The notes under the pieces: model-generated | Databases searched by the model: none | What the model was told of the DNA's origin: nothing | What the model saw: only the letters and a program-made list of their open reading frames with translations | Made by a program: the position numbers and the translations under genes | Origin: Zelonia costaricensis | Taxonomy: Eukaryota; Euglenozoa; Kinetoplastea; Trypanosomatida; Trypanosomatidae | Assembly (NCBI GenBank): GCA_030849075.1 | Contig: JASAOO010003408.1 | Location: 1-55,723 of the forward strand | DNA length: 55,723 bases | Reading direction: 5' to 3' | Part shown: piece after piece, positions 39,803-49,172 of the stretch | How the letters are laid out: each line of letters begins with the position of its first letter | Position numbering within the stretch: position 1 is the first letter of the stretch

Positions 39803-40432
39803 TGCTTTTGACGTGTGTGTCTGTGTGTGTGTGTGTGTGTGTTGTTGTGACAGAGTGGACGAGGAGACCTGCGCCGGCGTGCATCTCCACCAGCTCCGGC
39901 CGCTGCGCTCTCCACAATGGGAGCTCCCAGTCAGAAGAGGAAAATCGATTTAAGCGAAAAAAGATGTTCTTGCCGGCGGCTGAAACGCTCTTTAACAGCG
40001 CGGTGCGCGCGAATGGCCTGCAACGACGCGGCCAGTCTCTCTGATGCACCCCATGCTGTGAGAATGCGCTCTGCGGTGGCGCTGCGTGTTGTGCACGCCC
40101 GCCCTGGCCACGTTCCTTCCCGCTTTCCACGCCTCTCCGCGCCACCCTTTCCCCTTTCTTCTCCGTCTGCGTCTCTGCCGTTGCACCTTCTGTACTGCTC
40201 GGCTCAGTTATTGATTCGCATACAAGGGACCCAAATACTCGCCGCACGAGTGGGCGACACATGAGACGGCTTTGGTGAACGCGCGCAGACACACACACAC
40301 ACAAATACACACACGCACACACGCGAACACAGCCTGGGAACGGAAAAACGCACGCCCCCCTCCCTCTCCCTCTGTCCTCGCCGCGTGCGTCGGCCGCCTC
40401 GCTCAAGCCCGCCGCACCTGCCACGGCGGACT
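39803..40432. other. Spacer with GT and CA repeats
   Basis: Contains a (TG)10 run at 39822-39842 and CA-rich DNA at 40289-40330. No gene seen. Confidence 0.55.
39822..39842. repeat. (TG)10 microsatellite
   Basis: A near-perfect dinucleotide run 20 nt after the stop codon of the EEP-like gene, so probably within its 3' UTR. Confidence 0.85.
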
Positions 40433-40468
40433 TTTGACTTTTCTTTCCTCTGTCTGTCCCCTGTACAG
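40433..40468 (+). promoter_or_regulatory. Predicted spliced-leader acceptor for small coiled-coil gene
   Basis: A T-rich tract (TTTTCTTTCCTCTGTCTGTC) followed by CCCTGTACAG ending at 40468, 159 nt before ATG 40628. A second tract ends in CCAG at 40563. Confidence 0.5.
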
Positions 40469-40627
40469 TGCGAGGGGCACGGCTCTTGAACAGTGTTGCT
40501 TGCTCATCTTCATTGTCCTACATCCTGGCGTGTTTTCTCCCTCTTCTCATTCCTCACGGCCAGACGGCGTCGCCGCCGTCACTGCAGCGCGAGTGCGCTA
40601 GATTCCTTTAGAAGCGGGCCATTCTTT

Positions 40628-41230
40628 ATGCGTAGTAGGGGCGATGGGTGGGTTGATGTAGCTGTGCGGCGCTGCCGGGCCTGGAGCGCGCCTGCCGCAC
40701 CGCTGAGCCACATCCCTGGGCACCACCGGAGGTCTCTCGCGCCGCGAGCCGAGCAGGCGAATGGTGGCGACCACGCCCACAGCACACTGCCCTCGGCAGT
40801 GTACCGCCTCTTTCCCACACAGACCGTCTTCAACGTCGCCGATGTGCCCTTTGCGCCATCACCACCCACCACGTCCAACGGCGTGCACCACGCACAGACC
40901 TCACCGCGGACGGAGGGGACGAGCCCGGACGACCTCCGGGCTGAGCTGCAGGCGGCCAAGTACCAGATTCAGCTTCTGAATGCGGCAAGCGCGCAGTCCT
41001 TCAAGAGCTACGCCGACCTCGAATCCGAAAACGCCGACCTTCGCGACACCAATCGCCGTCTGCGCGAGGCGAACGACGAGTTGAAGGCGCTTCTTTCGCA
41101 ACGCAACGACGAGGTCAACGAGCAGCTGCACCTCATCTGCGAGCTGCAGAAGAAACTGGAGGAGTTCAGCGGCTTCAGCGCGGCCCCTCGCCTGCCCTCG
41201 TCCAAGGCGCTTAATGGCGCTGCGAAATAG
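40628..41230 (+). CDS. Small coiled-coil protein of unknown function
   Basis: A 200-aa protein that I do not recognise. Residues 1-95 are low in secondary structure and rich in Arg, Ala, Pro, Ser and His. Residues about 98-180 form one continuous coiled coil with clear heptads (DDLRAELQAAKYQIQLLNAA, then DLESENADLRDTNRRLREAN and NEQLHLICELQKKLEEF). The end is a short Ser/Ala-rich tail. There is no membrane span. ATG 40628 is the only Met codon in the reading frame, so if the true start lies further upstream the protein would have to begin at a non-ATG codon, which is unlikely. The coiled coil makes it a likely structural or adaptor protein of the cytoskeleton, but this is generic. Confidence 0.7.
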   Translation: MRSRGDGWVDVAVRRCRAWSAPAAPLSHIPGHHRRSLAPRAEQANGGDHAHSTLPSAVYRLFPTQTVFNVADVPFAPSPPTTSNGVHHAQTSPRTEGTSPDDLRAELQAAKYQIQLLNAASAQSFKSYADLESENADLRDTNRRLREANDELKALLSQRNDEVNEQLHLICELQKKLEEFSGFSAAPRLPSSKALNGAAK

Positions 41231-42729
41231 CGGCCCACCGGCGCGGCTGCTTCGCTGTCCTCCCTTCTTCCTCCTTCCCTCCTTCTTCTTCCCTCACCCC
41301 TCCCCTCCCCTCCCCTCCGTCCACTCAAGGTGTCCGAGAGCAAGCAGTCGCGAAGGGCTGTTGTGTTTAGTGGGGACTGCACGGTGAGTGCTCTGCTGCG
41401 TGGGTTGGGGGTCATGATGCTGTAGTGGGCGGCGAGAGAGAGAGAGAGAGCGGCAGCGGGAGCTGGTTGCCGTCAGTCGGAATTACGGGTCTCGGTCCCG
41501 GCGCTGCAGTGGTGAGGGTTGGCGTGCTGTTGTGCACGTGTTGTCGCCTAGCTGCCGTCTTCTGGTGAGTGTGTTGTTTGTCCGTTTGTTGTTGGTGTGT
41601 GGTGCTCCTCCTCCTTCTGATGCTTTTTTCCCCTTTTTTGTCAGGTGCTCTCTTTCTTCTTTCTCAAGTCCCTTGCCGAGCCTGGTGTGGTGTGTGTGGC
41701 GCGCTCGCTCATTCTTCTTTCCCACCCGTGTATCTCTTCTCCTGCGGTGTCCTCCATCAGTTGTCTCCTGGTCTTGGTTTTTTTTTCTTTTGTGCGAGGA
41801 TTCGAACGTGTAATTGCGTGCGCGGGTTCGAGTGCAGGTGCCTGTGTGTGCGCGTTGTGCTGTGCGGGAGTTTCTTTAGGAGGGCATCCTGGCACGTTGC
41901 CGAGCACACGACCACACACACACACATACGCACACCACCACGGACACGCGACGACAATCAAACGCACGCTCACTCTGCTGTGGCGGCATGCGAGCAATGG
42001 AGACCCCGTGAGGTGTGTGTCGCGCATTTCTGCGTTCTCGTGCACTTTCGGTCAGCGCACGTAGTCTGACTTTCCCCCTCCCTCTTCTGGCGTGTGTCCC
42101 TGTGGTGCTCCGTTGATTGAACGCGCTGGCGTATGCCGGTGTACCTGTACGTGTAGGCAGTTGGTGCGCGGTCGTGTTGATCAAGACTACAAAATGATTG
42201 CGACGTGAAACACAAAAATAAAAAAGATGTACGCCGCACACCCCACAGGAGCCCCAGAACGCGACGCTGACGGCACCCTCTGCTAGCGCTTCCGCGGGTG
42301 GAGCGCGCCTGCAACGATGAGAGAACGAGGGCCTCGAGCCCGCCCGGGCCGCCACGCCTCAGACCCTGCACGGGACACAAGCGCTCTGCGCCAGTTGTGG
42401 CTGGTAAAGGTGGCGGCGATACGTCGGTGGGCCTGCTCACGCTGCTATTCCAGCTTCTCTCCCCTGCACCTTCACCACCTCGGCGTCGCGACGATGCACA
42501 GCGCAGTCACCAGCGCTGCAGCTGTTTTGTGTAGACATGCCGTATCGCTCTTTCCGTTCGTCATCGCGTTTTCTGTCTCTGTCGCGTCACTGCTGTGCTT
42601 CTCGACCCCACCTCCGACCCTGCCCGCATCTCATGTAAACCCACGCAAAAGCAAACATACAGTCAAGAGCGGGATCGCTGACGTTTTCGGTGTTTTGCCT
42701 CACGCCCCCACTCCCTACTCTTCTTGCGT
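41231..42729. other. Spacer before uL4m gene
   Basis: About 1.5 kb with CT-rich blocks (41263-41320), GA-rich DNA near 41428-41448 and T-rich tracts. An in-frame ATG at 42317 could extend uL4m, but the intervening codons encode pyrimidine-tract-like Ser/Pro/Leu sequence. No separate gene seen. A site ending TTGCGTAG at 42731 is a candidate acceptor for the next gene (134-nt 5' UTR). Confidence 0.45.
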
Positions 42730-42865
42730 AGGTGCTCGCCCAGCGCTTCGCCATTGCGACAGGCGTCTTGCCACACCCCTTTTGGCCGCTGGCGCTTGCA
42801 GAGCTGGTGTGCGCGGCTGCTGGCAGCTTCTCCATTCCGCACACCCTCACGTGACTCGCCAGCCA

Positions 42866-44245
42866 ATGCGTCGCCTCACCAGCGTCGCGGTGGCCTCCGC
42901 TGCCGAGCCGCTGCGATGCTTCGTGTTCAGCGCAATGTACGACAACCGCGCCTCTGGCGTGCACGACGTGGCGCCGCGGGACGAGGGAGACTTCGAGTAC
43001 GAGGGCACGCACCAGGTGCTACCAGGCGCGCACCCGCTGCCGCTGTATCAGCCCCACAACTCCGTGACGCGGCCGCACGTGTCGCCGTACCTGCCGTCCC
43101 CACAGCGCCCACACCCGTACTTCACCCGCGAACTCCCCGAGCTGCCGCACTTCCAGACCACGCGGCCGATTGTGTACACGATGGGCACCATGAAGCAGCG
43201 CATCGTCGCCCCCGTGTTCGACCTAGTAAACAAGGTCACGCACACGCGCGAGCTGGACCCGTTCATCTTTGGGTTTTACCCGGAGACGGAGGAGATGGCG
43301 AAGAACTTGAGCTACTGGCTCGTGCGGTGCCAGAACTTCTCAGGCAAGTGGGATTACGAAAACCGCGAAATCTGGCGCAAGGCGAAGAAGAACTGGCCGA
43401 ACACCGGCATGGGCATGGCCCGCGTCGGCGACCGCAAAAACCACGCGCACCCGTGGGGCGCCCACTCCCGGCCGGTCAAGCCGTGGAACCTGCTCATGCC
43501 GACCATGGATGTGACGACGTGGAGCAAGAGCAACCGCATGCTCGTCACACTGAAGATGCTGCAGGGCAGGCTGCAAATCGTCGATCGCCTGACCCTTGCG
43601 GAGCCGACGCAAGCGGCCTACCTCCAGCTGTGCCGCACCATGTCGTGGGATGTGCGGCACCAGGGCGGCGGCGTTCTCTTCATGGACGGCGGCTCCCGCG
43701 TGACGCCGAGCAGCGAGTACGACCGGGCCTTCTTCTTCGGCAGCTTTTTCAACGGCCGTAACAAGCTGGTCCGTCCGACGCTGCTGTGCGACGAGCCGTA
43801 CGACTACAACCGCAGCTCATCGAAGCAGCGAGTTCGGGGCCCGAAGGGGCAGAAGAACCCGATCCCCATCAACCGGTTCAACGCGTACGACGCCCTCATG
43901 CACGACACCATCGTCATCACCGAGGGCGCGCTGATGCAGCTGGAGGACGAGATGTACACGCACAAGCTGACCCTGCTGCCACCTCACATCCGCGCGCAGC
44001 TGCCGGAGCGCGGCTTCCTTGACAGCGAGCTGCTTGGCGATGTGCCGCCCGCGCTGCAGACCGTGCAGATGGAGGCGGCGGCCCGGACGGAGGAGGCGGA
44101 GCAGCCCATGTACGCCCCGTACTACGACACGCCGTACGCGCCGTGGAGGGACGAGGCGGAGGCGGCGTACGCCGTTGACGCGGTGGAGGGGACGGTGCAG
44201 CGATACGTCAAGTCACGCAAGACGTCATGGGCGATGCTGTCGTAG
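42866..44245 (+). CDS. Mitochondrial large-subunit ribosomal protein uL4m
   Basis: A 459-aa protein with the uL4 (L4/L1e) core in its middle. VYTMGTMKQRIVAPVFDLVN (about residues 103-122) matches the start of the fold. GMGMARVGDRKNHAHPWGAH (about 179-198) stands for the rRNA-contacting loop, KGTGRAR-x-G in bacteria. KSNRMLVTLKMLQGRLQIVD (about 218-237) and IVITEGALMQLEDEM match the C-terminal Rossmann-like part. The first 25 residues (MRRLTSVAVASAAEPLRCFV) are basic and hydroxylated without acid, as in a mitochondrial import signal. Long extensions at both ends are typical of protein-rich trypanosomatid mitoribosomes. Start 42866 is chosen because it begins the import signal and follows a candidate acceptor. 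Expected site: mitochondrial matrix, lining the exit tunnel of the large subunit. Confidence 0.85.
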   Translation: MRRLTSVAVASAAEPLRCFVFSAMYDNRASGVHDVAPRDEGDFEYEGTHQVLPGAHPLPLYQPHNSVTRPHVSPYLPSPQRPHPYFTRELPELPHFQTTRPIVYTMGTMKQRIVAPVFDLVNKVTHTRELDPFIFGFYPETEEMAKNLSYWLVRCQNFSGKWDYENREIWRKAKKNWPNTGMGMARVGDRKNHAHPWGAHSRPVKPWNLLMPTMDVTTWSKSNRMLVTLKMLQGRLQIVDRLTLAEPTQAAYLQLCRTMSWDVRHQGGGVLFMDGGSRVTPSSEYDRAFFFGSFFNGRNKLVRPTLLCDEPYDYNRSSSKQRVRGPKGQKNPIPINRFNAYDALMHDTIVITEGALMQLEDEMYTHKLTLLPPHIRAQLPERGFLDSELLGDVPPALQTVQMEAAARTEEAEQPMYAPYYDTPYAPWRDEAEAAYAVDAVEGTVQRYVKSRKTSWAMLS

Positions 44246-44833
44246 ACAGCCGCGGATAGCGTGACCGTCGTGTTCGGTCTTGCACCCAAACCCACGTGCT
44301 GCTGTGGGGTGCTTTGTCGTCGCTGCCGTTTGTGTGTCGGTGGACATTGCGGGTGCGCCGGCACCGCCGCGTGTCTGTGGGAGTTTTGGTCGGCGGACCT
44401 TCACACATTCCGCACAAATGCGGTAAAGAAGGGAAAACAGAGAAGCAAAGACGCCGCCCGCGACACCGAGCACGCGGGTGCAGCGAAGCAGAGCAACGCT
44501 GCCGGCTAGCGAAGCGGCACGGACGGGCACGCCGGAAAAGTGTCACAGCTTCGACTGAGAAGCGTGTCTCGGCAAAGTGAGCCCGACCGACTAAGCTGGC
44601 GCGCCGCAGATGCAGCAGGATTTCGCTCTCCGTGCCGTTGCCTGCGTGTCTGTCGACCTCCTCCACAACTGACGTATCGATGTCCTGCACTATCACACGT
44701 TCACTGCGTCCCTCTCCCATCCCTCTCCCTCCCCCCCCCACACACACACACACACATCGTCTTCTTTGTCCTCCGGCCACCCCCACCCCCTGAAACGGCC
44801 GACGCACACACGAAGTCGCGCAGGGACTGCGAA
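44246..44833. other. Spacer before STIMATE-like gene
   Basis: Mixed DNA, then a CT/poly-C/CA stretch at 44700-44760. AG at 44822-44823, about 10 nt before the ATG, is a possible splice site after the C-rich 44770-44791 tract. No gene seen. Confidence 0.5.
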
Positions 44834-45676
44834 ATGGAGGCTGCACCGCGTGTGGACAGTAATGATGCCGGGCAGGTGGTGTGCATGGTTTACTCTGGGC
44901 TCGGTGGGGCCCTCATGGTCTGCCTGCTCGGCCTCGCCACGCTCGGCTTCTTCACTTCCACTTACTTCTACATGCGGCTCTGTCTGCGCAAGGAGCAGCG
45001 ACCCCCGCTCGTGTTCTTCTTGGACCTGCTGAAGATGATCACGGCGGGCTTTGTCTCCTCACTCGTGAATTACACCTTCACGGCGAAGGTGACGTGGGCG
45101 GCGAGCGGCATCAAAGTACGCCGCAAGCCGCTCGAAGGCATCGGCTGGTACGGCGCCATCGGCGTTGTCGACGTCCTCGTCGGGGCTCCGCTTTCCATCG
45201 TGATTGGAAAGGTCATCAACCGCACTTGCCGCCTGCTAGACCGCCGTCTTCGCGGGCCGTCGCCGTGGAAGGATACGGTGCACCAGAACATCGTCTATGG
45301 CAAGTACAGCGACGAGCACGACTCGACGTGCGACTACCGCCACCGTGCACCGCCGGTGCAGTGGGCGTGGTGGTACTCGCAGACGGTCACGTGGACGCTG
45401 GCGTGCGTGTTCGGGGAGACAATGTCGGGGCTTTGCGTCTTGTACAGCTTCCTCCTCCTCCGCTCCGTCTGGAACCCGGTCGCGTGGATCGCCGTCGTGA
45501 TCTCCTTCTGGGACGTCGACTGCCTGCTGAAGCAGTACGTTGTGGTGATGTTCAGCCGGTCTCTCCTTTCCTACCTCCGCCTCGCCTTGATCGATTACTT
45601 CAACAAGTACACGGAGCAGTCACCATCGCAGTCGCCCGGCTCGCTGCTCTTCCGCTTCGTGACGTTACTGCGGTGA
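44834..45676 (+). CDS. STIMATE/TMEM110-like multi-pass membrane protein
   Basis: A 280-aa protein with about five hydrophobic segments: 15-42, 55-78 (FFLDLLKMITAGFVSSLVNY), 98-125 (IGWYGAIGVVDVLVGAPLSI), about 172-205 and about 215-240. The pairing of a Lys/Arg-Arg-Pro-Pro boundary followed by F-LD-x-x-K with a later GWY-x-x-x-x-x-x-D-x-x-x-G segment resembles the STIMATE (TMEM110) family, ER membrane proteins that promote STIM-Orai coupling at ER-plasma membrane contacts in animals. Kinetoplastids are not known to have canonical STIM, so a role in contact-site or vacuolar biology is inference. There is no cleavable signal peptide. The N-terminus has an N-terminal acidic-polar start. ATG 44834 opens a clean frame; upstream codons contain no better start. 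Confidence 0.75.
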   Translation: MEAAPRVDSNDAGQVVCMVYSGLGGALMVCLLGLATLGFFTSTYFYMRLCLRKEQRPPLVFFLDLLKMITAGFVSSLVNYTFTAKVTWAASGIKVRRKPLEGIGWYGAIGVVDVLVGAPLSIVIGKVINRTCRLLDRRLRGPSPWKDTVHQNIVYGKYSDEHDSTCDYRHRAPPVQWAWWYSQTVTWTLACVFGETMSGLCVLYSFLLLRSVWNPVAWIAVVISFWDVDCLLKQYVVVMFSRSLLSYLRLALIDYFNKYTEQSPSQSPGSLLFRFVTLLR

Positions 45677-46329
45677 CGCTGGGGCCGGACAGTGCAGTGG
45701 ACTGCATCCTCACAAGCATACACACACACACGCACACAAGGCACTGCATGTACAACACAACTGAGCTTTGCAGTACGAGCTGCACGGCCCTGGCCCTTTT
45801 TGTGACTACGGCGCACATCGCCTCTTCGCCACGATCGATGCCATGAGGCGAAGGTCACCAGTTTCATACCGGTGAGTTCGTCACTACAACTGCCAGCGCG
45901 CGAACAACCAAAATGATGCGAGAAACGCACCGCAGAGCCATCTCTTGTGCACGCACGCTGTGGGTAGCGGGAGGGGGGAGTATGCGTCGCTGTCCCTGCT
46001 GCACTTGCACACGGGTTTGCCCGTGCAACGGCCAGAGCGCGGCCCCCGTGCGCTTTCGTGGTCAGTGCGATAGACACTGCCGTGCTGTGCTCTGCTTCAA
46101 CTGAACTCGCACCCCGCCCTCACCTTTACACCCCCACCCCCCTCACACGCCGCCGCTTCGCCTTCAACACGATGCTCGCCTTCTCTGACGCGTCGATGCG
46201 CGATGCTGGCACTGTGTTGCGCGTGCGCTCCCCCCTAGTGAGCTGGAAACCCCTGTGTTTCTTCTTCTCACGTGACCCTGCAGCGCACCGTGCCTCGAGT
46301 ACACTGCAGCATTACGTCTCCTGGCGCTC
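45677..46329. other. Spacer before TruD-like gene
   Basis: The 3' flank of the STIMATE-like gene with a short CA repeat at 45721-45738. No gene seen. Confidence 0.55.
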
Positions 46330-46380
46330 TCATCCGTCCATTCCCCCGGACCTCGCCCCTCCCCCCTCCCCTTAACTGAG
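46330..46380 (+). promoter_or_regulatory. Predicted spliced-leader acceptor for TruD-like gene
   Basis: A C-rich tract (CGCCCCTCCCCCCTCCCCTT) is followed by AACTGAG ending at 46380, only 13 nt before ATG 46394. Confidence 0.55.
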
Positions 46381-46393
46381 ATCGGCTGCTGGC

Positions 46394-48211
46394 ATGAAGG
46401 CACTCGGTCGCGGCGCCATCACGCGTCTGGCCAGCACGGCGGCTCCGGGCGCGTCAGCGGTGCCAGGGGCCGTGTACAGCCGCGAGGACTGGAACTCTGG
46501 ACGCGACCTCACCTCAGAGGAGCGGCGCTGCGGCGTCTTGACGCGCCTCGCCACGGCAGCCCCCATCGCGGCCGTCGCGCGGGCGCAGACGAGCGACGCC
46601 CAGGTGAGCGAGCGCGATGCGAGCGGGCACGGCGCGTTCCTGGAGAGGGCGCCGAAGGGCCGCTGGCGCAAGATATCGCGCGCCAAGACGCTGCTGGTCG
46701 AGGACTCCGCGACGCCGTTCAGCGACCCTGACAAGGGCTTCTCGCCGCGGGTGCAGAGCTACGGCGAGTACGTGCGGCGCATCGGCAAGCTGCCCGAGGG
46801 ACAGCCGGCGCTCCGTTTTGTGCTCTTCCGGGACGGCTACTCGCTCGAGTCGGTGCGCAACCGCCTCCGCTACGAGCTCGGCGTCCCCGCCGACGCTGTT
46901 TACCTCCACGAGGCGCCGGGCGGCTCCTTTGGCGCCATCACGCAGTTCGGCCTCGCCGTTGGCGTCACGCGCGAGCAGCTGCCGCACGCCGCGCGGCACT
47001 ACAACGTGCACCCCCTCATCTTCGACGACCGCAGCTACCACGGACTCGAGGAGCTGCCGCGGCTCACCGCCGCCCCGCAGGCGCACCTGCACCGTCTCCT
47101 GCTCCGCTGCGTCGACGGCGATGAAGCGGCCGTGGCAGAACGGCTGCGGCACCTCAGCGCAAACGGCTTCGTCAACTACTTTGGCGTGGAAACGTTTGGG
47201 GTCGGCAGCAACACGCTCTTTGACCTCGCGGCCTTCTACCACCGCGGCGAGCCGCGCCTCGCGGTCGGCGGGTACCTGCAGACACTCGCTGAGAGCAGCC
47301 CGCTTCACCACCAGCCCTACCTCGCCTACGTGAACGCTGAGGAGGGCACCGTGGCGGGTGCGGTGGAGGAGTGGCTGCGGCTGTGTGAACGTGCAAAAGA
47401 GCCGGGACAGCGGAGGGCGCTGCTGCGCCGCCTCCACCGCTACCACCTCAGCGCCAACACGTCCGGCAGCGCACCAGCGGTGCCAATGCAGGACGTTTGG
47501 GAATCGTGTGCGGCGACGCAAGCTGCGGAATCGAGCGCCGCAGCGTTTGTGTGGAACGCGATGGCGTCGCAGCGGCTCATGACGTACGGCGCCCGTCCCG
47601 TGAAAGGCGACCTCGTGCAGCGCACAGGCGTAGACGGCGAGGTACAAGTTGCAGAGCTGCGCAGCGATGCCGACGCCGCAGAGTGCGACATCGAGAGCGT
47701 CGTCCTGCCAGTACCGCACCGACCGGCTAGCGCCGGAACCGCGCCTTTCCGCTACCCAAGTCATGCCGTGAACGAGTCGCTCTACACCGCCTTTGCGAAG
47801 CAGCACAGTCTCTCCTTCCTCTTTACGCCCCCACCGTCGTGTGCAGTGGAGGTGGCGCCTTCGCATCCACTCTACCGCCGCCTCGTGCGGCGGCCTCAGC
47901 ACCTGCAGGCGGCAGTGCTGCGCGACCCGTCGTCGTGCGCCGCCCTGAAGAACGACCTCTTCGTAATGCAGCAGCACCAAGCCACAGAGAGCTGGACGCT
48001 GGACTACGAGCGGCGGGTGCGCGAGCCGTCGCCATTCAACAACTCGGAGCGCTTCCAGGAGCGGATGCGCCTTATTGGGCAGCGCCACCCGGGCACCAAC
48101 TCGGTGGCGCTGTCTTTTGTGCTGCCAGCCGAGTCCTCGCCGTGGGTCGCCATGCGGGAGGCCTTTCAGCTGCACTACGCCTCCTTCAGCGACCTCTACG
48201 GCATGCGCTGA
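46394..48211 (+). CDS. TruD/Pus7-family pseudouridine-synthase-like protein lacking the catalytic Asp
   Basis: A 605-aa protein with the TruD/Pus7 architecture. ALRFVLFRDGYSLESVRNRL (about residues 138-157) matches the first conserved strand and helix. GGSFGAITQ (176-184) lies where TruD has G-x-K-D-(K/R)-x-A-(V/I)-(T/S). NYFGVETFG (261-269) is the well-kept NYFG-x-QRFG motif. FVWNAMASQRL (385-395) and PVKGDLVQR match the later FN-x-x-x-(S/A)-x-R and GD-(L/W)-V blocks, and VVLPVPHRPA with YPSH matches the LP-x-x-G...YP end. At the catalytic position the protein has Ser178 (or Phe179), and the preceding Lys is Gly, so no pseudouridine formation is expected. The N-terminus (MKALGRGAITRLASTAAPGA) is basic and Ser/Thr/Ala-rich, a probable mitochondrial import signal. 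A role in mitoribosome assembly or as an RNA-binding structural protein is inference. The start lies 13 nt after a strong acceptor. Confidence 0.85.
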   Translation: MKALGRGAITRLASTAAPGASAVPGAVYSREDWNSGRDLTSEERRCGVLTRLATAAPIAAVARAQTSDAQVSERDASGHGAFLERAPKGRWRKISRAKTLLVEDSATPFSDPDKGFSPRVQSYGEYVRRIGKLPEGQPALRFVLFRDGYSLESVRNRLRYELGVPADAVYLHEAPGGSFGAITQFGLAVGVTREQLPHAARHYNVHPLIFDDRSYHGLEELPRLTAAPQAHLHRLLLRCVDGDEAAVAERLRHLSANGFVNYFGVETFGVGSNTLFDLAAFYHRGEPRLAVGGYLQTLAESSPLHHQPYLAYVNAEEGTVAGAVEEWLRLCERAKEPGQRRALLRRLHRYHLSANTSGSAPAVPMQDVWESCAATQAAESSAAAFVWNAMASQRLMTYGARPVKGDLVQRTGVDGEVQVAELRSDADAAECDIESVVLPVPHRPASAGTAPFRYPSHAVNESLYTAFAKQHSLSFLFTPPPSCAVEVAPSHPLYRRLVRRPQHLQAAVLRDPSSCAALKNDLFVMQQHQATESWTLDYERRVREPSPFNNSERFQERMRLIGQRHPGTNSVALSFVLPAESSPWVAMREAFQLHYASFSDLYGMR

Positions 48212-48845
48212 AGCGAGGGTGCGAGTGGGGCGTTGCTGGGCGCGTGCAACCCGCTCTAGGTCCCTCCCTGCCTTCCCTTGCTCACAGATGTTGACTCGCT
48301 TAAACGTTGTTGTGTTGCTCTGCTCTTCCCGTGGCCCTTTTGCCGGCTCTTCATGCCTGACGCACGTTGACGGCGGCTGTAGCCGTGTGTGTGTGTGTGT
48401 GTGTGTGTCTTGGCATTGAATGAGGACAGGCGTCGGAGGGAGGGCGGGAGGAAGGAACAACGTGTCCGCGGCGCGGTTCTGCGATGCAGCGCGTGCCTGA
48501 CTAAGACGAAAAAGAGCCAATGGAACGGGAAATTGCAACACGGGGTGTTGGCCACACCGTCGGTACACTGCCCACGCCGACCGACCCCGTCCTTTTGTCC
48601 GTTCCGCGAGGCAGCTGAATGAAGGTTTCGGTCACAAACGGCGCGCACAGCGGAGCAGAACCGCCAGTGCCCCAAGGGTCTCTTGCTCGGGCTCCACCGT
48701 GCAGCTGCGACTGCCCTACCGCCACCAAAAGAAGCAATCGCAGCTTCGGTCTTCACCGCCACCTCTGTCACTCCACCCCCCCCCCCACGTGCTCACATAG
48801 TCTGTTATCTAAACTGTGTGTTTGTGCCTCCTCCACAAGGTTAGC
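48212..48845. other. Spacer with (GT)12 repeat
   Basis: The 3' flank of the TruD-like gene. A (GT)12 run lies at 48385-48408. No gene seen. Confidence 0.55.
48385..48408. repeat. (GT)12 microsatellite
   Basis: A perfect dinucleotide run about 170 nt after the TruD-like stop codon. Confidence 0.9.
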
Positions 48846-48877
48846 TCACCCCCCTCCTTCCCCTCCCCCTCCCCCAG
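48846..48877 (+). promoter_or_regulatory. Predicted spliced-leader acceptor for 73-aa ORF
   Basis: A nearly pure pyrimidine tract ending in CCCCCAG at 48877. It supports a transcript start 73 nt before ATG 48951. Confidence 0.55.
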
Positions 48878-48950
48878 CATCCGGCGAGCGCTAGTGGCGC
48901 GCCGCCGCCTTGTGGTCAGCGCGTACCCTGCGAGTGGTCTCAGCTGTAAC

Positions 48951-49172
48951 ATGAGCGAACCAGCCACGGTACCGCACCGGTTCTGTGTGCGCCTCAGCAA
49001 CCTCGACGGCGCCCTCGAGGCAGAGGCTGGCATGACCTACCCTCACCTTCTCTTTGGGAGTCACGTGGCGCTCCGCAACGAGGCAGGCGAGCTACTGCTC
49101 CCTGGCCTCAGCGGGGAGGTGCACGTGCAGGAGAGGGCCCGCTACAGTGTGGAAAGTGTGCAGCCCCGGTGA
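48951..49172 (+). CDS. Small 73-aa protein of unknown function
   Basis: A short ORF that I do not recognise. It encodes 73 aa with mixed composition (RFCVRLSNLDGALEAEAGMT, then HVALRNEAGELLLPGLSG), alternating hydrophobic and polar residues suggestive of a small beta-rich fold. There is no signal peptide or membrane segment. It is supported by its position directly after a strong polypyrimidine-AG site, by the absence of another gene in the 1.4 kb between the TruD-like and SH3 genes, and by balanced composition unlike the Ser/Pro/Leu-rich shadows around it. It could still be an upstream ORF in the leader of the SH3 gene. Confidence 0.5.
   Translation: MSEPATVPHRFCVRLSNLDGALEAEAGMTYPHLLFGSHVALRNEAGELLLPGLSGEVHVQERARYSVESVQPR

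Noticed and set aside
41800..41850. tRNA-like B-box match (GGGTTCGAGTGC)
   Set aside because: I could not find a matching A box, acceptor-stem pairing or a pol III T-run in the right place.
42317..42865. In-frame ATG extension of uL4m
   Set aside because: The added 183 residues are of spacer type, and the import-signal-like sequence begins at 42866.
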